Source of the DNA: Volvox africanus
Taxonomy: Eukaryota > Chlorophyta > Chlorophyceae > Chlamydomonadales > Volvocaceae
Assembly: GCA_030268105.1 (NCBI GenBank)
Contig: BSDZ01000078.1
Span: forward strand, 7,139,501-7,203,500
Reading direction: 5' to 3'
DNA length: 64,000 nt
Part shown: positions 56,624 through 64,000 of the stretch, one piece after another
Layout of the letters: every line of letters starts with the position of its first letter
Position numbering within the stretch: the stretch's first letter is position 1
Program-made: the position numbers and the translations under genes
The notes under the pieces: model-generated
What the model was told of the DNA's origin: nothing
Database searches by the model: none
What the model saw: only the letters and a program-made list of their open reading frames with translations

Positions 56624-57569
56624 GGAGTCACAGAAGGGTGCTTCAATCGCATTCCGGGGGGTAGGGTCGTGCAGGGTGGAAATGTTCGAATGCCAAGTCC
56701 CGACCAGCCGTGAAGGCTGGGATAATGTTTACAAAGCCACGTCTGTCGTGCATTAAGGAATGTTTTGAGTGCAATTTCTTAGAGTGTCCTTAGGTATATT
56801 GTTTCTGCGTGTGAGGGTTATTGATTTACTTCGATGAAGTCTGCTGATCTTTGTGTTGGCATCCTCATAAAGATAGCAAAACAATAGTCATAGCAAAACA
56901 AGTGAGCTTGTAACATTCTCTTGCGTAGTAGTGGATTTCTAATGTCTGAATTTGTATAACCAGATAGTGACTCGTGAAAGTGTTAATTTGAACATGACAT
57001 CACGCGTTGTTACAAAAACGATCAAGAATCGGCGGAGGAAGGCAATTAATAATAACAATATGAAGGTAAGAACTGGTTCATTCACATCCACATTTGCGAC
57101 TTGCTGCACAGCTAAAAGGACCGATTCCTCTCCTAATAAAGATAATTGCCGGCAATTCCACGCTACATATCGGCGTCGTGATCCATGACTCTCGATGTAC
57201 CAAAGATCATCCTGTCATCCAAAAAGTCATCCTGTACAGATATTTATTTCTTTACGACATGCTAAATGGGGTTTTAGGGTTGCGTAAATGGGTAAATGGG
57301 AAACCTGTTAAAAGTATCCGGCCAAATTTTGGGGGCCTTAATATATTTAAGGATTGCTTTCTACTCGAGAATGTTGCCCGACAACCTACCCGTAGCCCTT
57401 ACTCCCAGTTGGACAATCTGAGCCCCACCGTGTGACAGTCCTTCCTAGAGCCGTAGCTCTAGTAAGTAGCTCTAAGTAGCTCTAGTAACATACGATACCT
57501 GCCAATCATGTAGTTGTAACACTTGTGTTCTCAGGACAGTGCACAACGTTAGGTCAAGCTACATCTTCA
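56624..57569. other. Shared 3' region between convergent NMD3 and importin-9 genes
   Basis: About 950 bases, AT-richer than the flanking exons, hold the 3' untranslated regions of both convergent genes. Frames at 56952-57188 and 57094-57435 (plus) lack motifs and I do not call them. Near 57450-57490 the sequence TAGCTCTAGTAAG/TAGCTCTAAG is repeated a few times. Confidence 0.5.
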
Positions 57570-60500
57570 TCAAGCATCAGCCAGCAGCTGCAGCACCTGC
57601 TGCTGCTTCTTGGCAGGAAGCAGATCCAAGGCAGCTGTTAGGAAGGCTGCCGAGTCAGGTTGATGCTGCAGTGGCCTAAGTGCATTTACCAGGTGGGCAC
57701 GGATATCCATCAATATTAGCGGGTCTTTCTGTTGACTCTGGGTAGCCAAGCCACAGTCATACTCGTTACTATACGATGATACCAGCACAGGAAGCATAGG
57801 GCTTCGGTTGATGTGGGCATCAATGGAAGCTTGCTGTCCATCCATGCAGGCACGCAGGCAGGAAGGAAAAAGGGATCTCCAGTAAGGAATGTACAATTGA
57901 AAGGTTGGGACAGCAGCGCTTAGCATTACGATCACTGGAAGCAGGTTCAAAGTAATACGCACCTCTAGTTGGTTTATCCTTTTCCCAGAAATGGTGAGGT
58001 TGAAGCCAAGCCCACTGGCCGCAGCAGTGACATCATTCCCAACATCGTTCATGGCATCGCCTTCCTGCATGCAGCGATCAAGCATGCATCCATCGTTCAG
58101 AATTCCGTCGCCATACGCGGTCAAAAGGAGACAAGCCTTGCGGACATCACGCAGCACCCAACCTTGACAGTTTAGTTGGCCATCAACCTAAAACGTTAAC
58201 GGATCAGGATCAGGTCTACCTTTGACACCTGTTGAAGCTTACCTCGAGCTGTTCATCACCATTGCTATCATCGTCGCCCTCATCAATGTCCTCAGAAGAG
58301 ATATCATCATCCCCATCGTCGTCATCATTCTCGCTCTCATCCACCTCTTCCTCAACAAGCCACCGCTGATCTGCCAACAGCTCCGCCAACACAGCAGCCA
58401 TCTTAACCGCTGCAGGAACCATCATCCATTGCTCCCCACCGGCTGCTGCCGCCTGCCGCCGAGTGCGCACACCCGTATCGAGGTCATGTCGCTTGCCACG
58501 AACCTGGATACTAGCAGGTGGCGATGCCGGCAACGGTGCGCATCAGGAATGGATGATGTTGAGATTATTATTTGGGATTGAAAGGGTTACGATGATAGGG
58601 TCAGAAGAGAGAATTGGGCACACATGCGTTAAAGGCGGCCCCTAGACCGGAAACAATCGTGCCTTCGTAGCCACTCATTCCTTTCATGACGCATCAGGAT
58701 CTGAAGTACCTGATAGGCATCAGACTGCACAGCACTGGCAGGAAACACGTCCGGCAGGGCAAAACAGAGAACACCAGCCACGCAGTGTGTCCATATTAAG
58801 TCCGACATTCCTTCCGATCCCCAGGTACTCCCATCCAATGAGCGATACAATAAACCGAGACCCCACCGTAATTGCCATTAGATGAGGATGGCGACTCTGC
58901 AGCATCGCCAGCAGAGCAAGGCATAGCACCCTTGTGGCCAGAGCCCCGCGCACATCACTGTGGCGTTCCAGCAGTACAGGTAGCACAGTCTGAAGCCCGC
59001 TGATGGGAGTACCCCCGTCTTGCTTGTTGTATTTGTGGGCACGCGAGGAGAGGAGCGAGTGAAGAGGATAGATAGACATGTACACGACTGTCCACGAATG
59101 GTACTCGTGGATGGACTCAAGAATATCCGTCAGCGATGAGATGTGGCCTCATTTCATATGACCAGATTGGAAGGAGTAGCACCACACACATCACATCACG
59201 CATTGCAACCGATCAGAACACAATACAAACATCAGGCTTCATATTCAATCCATCTCCCATGCGACCATATTGGTATATCGGTACATTCCACCTCCCGGAT
59301 ATATCATCTATTCAACTAAATGTGTGTAGGATAGGGGGGTACATCACCACTAACCTGGCAGTCCCTACCTTCCCCGGTGTTTCGGGGCACCCTCATCCAG
59401 TCTCCCATGCCGACTTCTCCGAAATCAGTGGTTTTCCCAGGTTCTACAAACTACAAACTAAATGTGTAGGATTAGCATGACCCAGCCTGAACACTGCACC
59501 AAGTTCCCCGCCAGCCTGCTCGAATTTCCCACACCAGACGCTGGTTTCATCCATACGGATCCCTGCTTACTCACCATGTGACATTTGCATAGTTCCAAGC
59601 GCCTCTAGCCAGCCCCCTGCGCCCCCAATCAGCGCCATGTGACCCAATGCCGCCAGCAGGCCTCCCACCAGCGGCGACAGGTTACTCGCCGCCAGCTTGC
59701 GACAGCATGCTTCCAGCAGCTCGCCCAGCACAGGTTGCACAGCAGCACGGGAGGGCAGAGAGTGCACAAGCGCAGCAGCCAGATCACCTGCCAGGCAGGT
59801 ACGGTACTCGTCAGCCGCAGGGTCCAGCATGCGTAGAGTGGTACCGAGGAGGGCCGCGAAGACAGCAGAATCGGATGCTGCACTGAGGGGCCCTCCATGG
59901 CAGCCCGTCGGACTGGTGAACATGGGAGATAGGGATGCAGAGGAAGAGGATGACGAAGCCCCCGGGATAGAGACGATAGCAGCGCTGGTCAGGGAAGGTG
60001 CCGCCCAAGAAAGGAAGTCCTCGCCACCAGCCCGAACCTGCCCGTCCAACATGAGGATTCCAAGTAAAGGGCAATTGGCGCATCTTGACTAGATAAAGCG
60101 TGGTTCGAGACCTGGATGTCAGTTGGGCGGTGGTAGGTTGGGCACATGCCGACAGCTACGAACAACACTTGATTTCATTTTTGCTAGAGGACATCGCCGG
60201 AGCTAATACATTCAATTAGCACAAGCGATTCTCATTTCTTATTGCGACAGCAAGCTATCAGTGCATATTTCCAACAACCAATGCCAGGAAGGATTTCAGG
60301 TGCCTCTGTAAAGCTTTTCGTGCGGAAACCAAAACATAGGCTCATATTCCGTTCATTTACCGTGCTGTCGCTGCTACCCAATGTAATACTTCGCATGATT
60401 CAATGTCCCATTAGAGCCAGCCAACCGACTCAGCTCGCGAACCTTTCCGAGGCAGATTACCGTTTTCGCCCTTTCTCATTTCCCCCAGCCCCGAGACACA

Positions 60501-63500
60501 GACACACACCAGCTCAACAAGCAGCTCCGTGGCCCCGTGCGTAAGCGCCCCCGTGTCGTCATCCACGTCTGCTGCAGGACCCCCTGGCAAAAGCGCGATG
60601 AGGGACCCGCAGCAGCTAGCGGCCACCGCGGTTACCACCTCCCGCTTTCCTGGTCGCACCAACTTCGCCAGCAAATCCAGACAACCCTCTACCAAGCCGT
60701 CCGGCTGGCGGTACCCGAACAATATACACAAGGAAAGATGGTGTGTCAATGCCGCCGTAGGTGGAGATGGCCGGAGAAAAAAGGTGTATATATAAAATGT
60801 GTATATATATACCGACGACGGTTCCCGACGACGATAGAAAGGGACTAATCTGATATATTTACCCTCGCCTGATACCAGCATTACTGGAACGGAACTAGCA
60901 GGGTTGCACGGAAGATGAGACGGTTACAGGGACGTGTAACATGGACACGTGACAGCCTGCTGATGCGTTGACAACAGAGCTTTGAAAGCTCGACCCTAGG
61001 TCATATGGTGTGTACAATAATTACATCGACTCGCACAACCGTGCTTGGCTATGCCGACCTCCAGCCGAATGACCCCATACCCACACATGTTAAGTGACTG
61101 CTGTCATTAAGCGGGAGAACGCTTTCACTCAACCTGCGGTGATGCATCCGACACCCCAGCCTGCACCGGAAGCTGGTTATCCACGCATGCCAAGTGATCC
61201 CCAGCTCCAGAGTTTGATAGTGGTCGAGCATCCATGTCCCTCAACATACGCCAGAGCGTACATCGGTAAAGCATAATGGATAATAGCATTTCAGACTGCA
61301 TTTCAGACAATAGCTAAGTTAACACCTTCAAGTATATCACCCAATCGTGCAGTTCGCAAACATCTCATCATAACGGTCGTTGCTTCCGGCTTCCCTCTTT
61401 CTGACCCTCATTCCTAGCCCTGCTGATGTTCCTCTCCCCACCCACCTGTGCACGAGGCTGTCGCACTACCTTGGCCACCACAGGTAGCACCTGCTGCGCC
61501 AGTGGACCCAGGCACTGAGGCACCCTGGCTAGGGCCCCCAGGACCCCCAGGGAGCTCTGGGCCAAAAGAGGATCTGTAACATAGCGGGACCATACCTGCA
61601 GCCATCACAGCAGCAGTCACCAGGCAGACAGCATGGCCGGAACAAGGAATCGCAGATATAGATATAGGTGCGGGGCAGTGGGCGGAAACCCTGGACCCGA
61701 GCCGAGTTATGAGAGCTTGCGGGAGGATGAGGGTGAAGGGGTATCTGTATGTGAAATATCCAGCAGCCAACACGGCTGTAAAACCGAAAGATATACTACC
61801 TACATACGCCCTGTATCCGAAGCTGCCTGCAGCAACCCCATTTCAGGGGCACCAGCAACCGTGGGCGGGTGATGCACAAAGGATGCACAAACCTGCCGCC
61901 CCGACTCCCCTCCACATAACTAATTTGCGCGCGGTTTCACTTTTGTCCGTCGCAACAGCCAGGCTAAACCCTACTTTTCACCTCAAAATGGTAACTTTTA
62001 TATTCCTTTTGTTCTACTTCCTGGTTTCCTGGTACCCGTGGTCCTGGCAATCCACTCGAATACATACCAACTCGTCTTCTCCTTACTCTTGTCTCTTACT
62101 TTAGCTGCGGCATCAAGTTAGCTAGTTGCATTTGTTCGTCCTTGACATGGCTTTCACGTCATTCGCATACTGACAACCTGTTCCCTTTCATCATTACAAC
62201 TCTCCCCCAATCTAACATATATACATATACGTCCCCCTCGTCCCGCACCTCACCTCACCTGGAGCAGCGGTGTTGACAAGGCAGGTAATGCTCGGGCCGC
62301 AGCAGTCGGATCGGCCTGAAATGCCAGTTTAGGTGGCAATTGGAGAAATACGAAAAGTATGCCCTAAGGAAAAAGTGTGTAAAAATACCCATATGGACAT
62401 CCGCCCGGGATACGCTATAAGGGTCCGCGTTGCAAGCATGAGGCGATAGGGTTTCCAGTGACATCCGCATCAACAGATGGGAGGTAGCAGAAGCAGGATG
62501 AATTCGCGTCTTTCCAACTCCCTCTCTACCCTATCCCGAAGCCTGATATCACCTTGATGAGCGGTACCATACTCTCCAGCACCAGATTGAGCGCCTCCTC
62601 TCCGCTGCAGGCCAACAAACCCAGCACCCCGCCATATAGGGAGTCGGCCAAGGACCCTAAAACCTCCGCAGGGACTCGTGGGGCAAGACTTGCCAGAGCA
62701 CGGCAAGCACCTGCACGGATGGAGAAGACCACCAATCTCAAAATTTCCAAAAAAGCCGGAAAGGACACAGAACGAAATGAAGGAGACGGGGATGGAGGAG
62801 GTATGGAGGGGGGATGGAAGAGACACGGAAACTAGTATGGATGCAGATAATACTAAGATTTGGCCGGAGGGACTACAGCGGGTTGACTAATGACAAACAA
62901 GAGAGTCACAGGAAACAGGCAAGGTGCCCGTGAAAACGGCCAGATGATACGACAATTTAGTGCGCAGTAGACCCGGATGGCGGTGTTCACACCACCGCGG
63001 CTATAGGAGAGCTATATGCATCATGGATAATTAAAGTGCCACCCCATATACGTCCTCCAGCGCTCGATACCTGTTCGCGCCCCATTACGCCACCTGACCA
63101 AACCCACCAATCTTTACGGGCGATGGCAAATTGCTATTGAGCCCTGCAGCCGCAGCCGCCAGCAACGGTCCCTGATGGTCGGGCCGGAGGATGGGCTGCA
63201 GCCGGGCCACCAGCCACATTGCCCGTCCCACCAGCAGTGGGTTAATGAGGGGCCCCTGAGGCTCATCAAGTGTTGATTCAGGACAATACGTAGGCGGGGA
63301 GTAATGACGGGATGCACACCCAATCAGATTGCTAGGACTCCGGCTGACGCGGGTGCGAGTTACGATGATGTAAAGCACACAGGACGTATTTGCGCTGGGC
63401 AAAGGATCTGTAGGATACGACACAAAGCGTTTCATAGAATTGAATTTGTGAGCAATCATCGTTGATGATGAAACCCTGGGAATAAATATGAGATAGGGGA

Positions 63501-63951
63501 ACAGCGCAGTGCTGTTGGCCAGCAGCGTCTTCTCCCACGATTGGGACATGAGATTCAAGGGACCGGCGCGCATACACGCCTGGGTTGGCAGTAGCACGCA
63601 GGCAGGACTGCACTGCACGCCCTCGCAGGTCACTGAGATTTCAGGACGTCGTGATCGGGACAGGGGCTCCGGTTGTCACAAATGATCAGGACTCAACCTG
63701 ACGGCACTGGTCACAGTGTCTGACGCTGAAGCTTCTTCTCCCGGCACCACCCCTATTATCACCTGCAAGTCCGTCCGCAGCACCTCATCCATCAGCCGCT
63801 GCAAACGGGATTGTAGATCGGCAATTGTAGCTCGTTGCCGGTGACCCCGGCCGCCTCCACCGCGGACGTCAGCGAGGCCCTCCGGGAAGGAAGCCGTACA
63901 GCAGCCCAGAGCCAACAGAGCTGCCTCGCGTAGCTTCCACCAGCCGGCCTG
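57570..63951 (-). CDS. IPO9: Importin-9-like karyopherin beta, C-terminal 839 residues, N-terminus beyond window
   Basis: Importin-9 is a HEAT-repeat nuclear import receptor that binds Ran-GTP and carries histones and ribosomal proteins. Visible exons: 63951-63763, 63255-63108, 62710-62553, 62315-62259, 61595-61446, 60704-60510, 60037-59575, 59147-58867, 58503-58243, 58187-57570; all phases agree. Family landmarks in order: WWKLREAALLALG, LRTDLQ then NPLLVGRAMW, SPVKIGACRALASLAPRV, ALNLVLESMVPLIKADPT, TDPLLAQSSLGVLGALARV, DGLVEGCLDLLAKLVRPGK, MLDPAADEYRTCLAGDLAAA, RGKRHDLDTGVRTRRQAAAA, an acidic Asp/Glu tract (58350-58243), and the C-terminal DPLILMDIRAHLVNAL ending VLQLLADA. This order matches animal importin-9. 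The last exon is longer than expected; a donor GTGCGT after INQLE may hide a further intron. The acceptor at 61596 could alternatively lie a few codons further in. Confidence 0.93.
58243..58350 (-). other. Acidic tract of the importin-9-like protein
   Basis: Coding sequence rich in GAT/GAG triplets gives a long Asp/Glu/Ser run (VDESENDDDDGDDD and more). Animal importin-9 has an acidic loop in the corresponding place, just after the EGIRTR-like block. It probably binds basic cargo such as histones, which is family knowledge and not shown here. Confidence 0.85.
59328..59444 (-). repeat. Intronic interspersed element, copy 2
   Basis: 117 bases matching 6107-6230 apart from a 7-base gap. It lies inside the importin-9 intron at 59574-59148, in the same orientation relative to transcription as copy 1. 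The flanks share AACTAAATGTGTGTAGGAT (59314-59332) and AACTAAATGTGTAGGAT (59456-59472), an imperfect direct repeat of 17-19 bases around the element, as expected of an insertion with target duplication. Confidence 0.85.
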
Positions 63952-64000
63952 CTAACTCCGGCGGGGAAAGGGGGGAAGTAACCTGAGTACGGCAGCCGTA
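63952..64000 (-). other. Importin-9 intron, cut by the window end
   Basis: Intron sequence upstream of the exon that starts CAGGCCGGCTGGTGG on the minus strand. The acceptor is GGAGTTAG. The first part of the gene lies to the right of the window. Confidence 0.7.

Noticed and set aside
62255..62473. Minus-strand frame as an importin-9 exon (MRMSLETLSPH...)
   Set aside because: Alignment to the importin-9 pattern runs straight from LESMVPLIK to ADPTAAARA, using only 62315-62259. The rest is intron.
1..64000. tRNA, rRNA or viral/toxin genes
   Set aside because: I looked for cloverleaf-like and conserved rRNA segments and for recognisable viral or toxin protein motifs and saw none.

Overview
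This is nuclear DNA of an intron-rich eukaryote, probably an alga or other protist. Every gene I can recognise is split by GT-AG introns of about 80-1,200 nt, coding DNA is GC-rich, and nothing looks prokaryotic or organellar. I cannot fix the phylum from sequence alone. No tRNA, rRNA, CRISPR array or intact transposon was recognised.

Layout. Positions 1-1342 are an exact copy of 46421-47762, a direct duplication 46.42 kb apart that runs off the left edge. Positions 1725-3110 hold minus-strand open frames interrupted by one stop. Positions 5803-7504 hold a minus-strand leucine-rich-repeat gene, and 8305-8661 a possible small secreted acidic protein. From about 9840 to 43576 the window is dominated by two tandem arrays. 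Array 1 (10447-21659) has 19 units of about 543 or 659 bp. Array 2 (21660-43576) has about 134 units of about 164 bp. A non-repetitive plus-strand 3' part follows to 44690. One minus-strand exon resembling an SGNH/GDSL-type algal and plant protein lies at 45929-46087. The right 15 kb holds two well-supported genes arranged tail to tail: NMD3 (49053-56623, plus, 14 exons, complete) and an importin-9-like karyopherin (57570-63951, minus, 10 exons visible, N-terminus outside the window).

The most striking signal is that both arrays look like tandem exon-intron arrays rather than plain satellites. Each array 2 unit starts with a strong donor (GTAAGTATCGG), carries a polypyrimidine tract ending in TTAG, and then has a 69-nt exon-like segment (23 codons). 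This segment is open in only one phase (2 in, 2 out) and encodes a hydrophobic repeat with core HDGGALVVAVVVAMAFV. The same phase joins the unique downstream exon at 43664. Array 1 units split into two exon-like pieces with complementary phases (1 to 2, then 2 to 1) that encode Thr/Ala-rich sequence. The unit-to-unit indels I noticed fall in predicted introns. Taken at face value this is one gene of more than 34 kb whose product is a Thr-rich segment followed by roughly 3,000 residues of a 23-residue repeat. Transcription and splicing are inferred only, and the junction between the two arrays has a phase conflict.

NMD3 exports 60S ribosomal subunits from the nucleus, and importin-9 imports ribosomal proteins and histones in characterised species. 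Their adjacency is thematically neat, but there is no evidence here that they are co-regulated.
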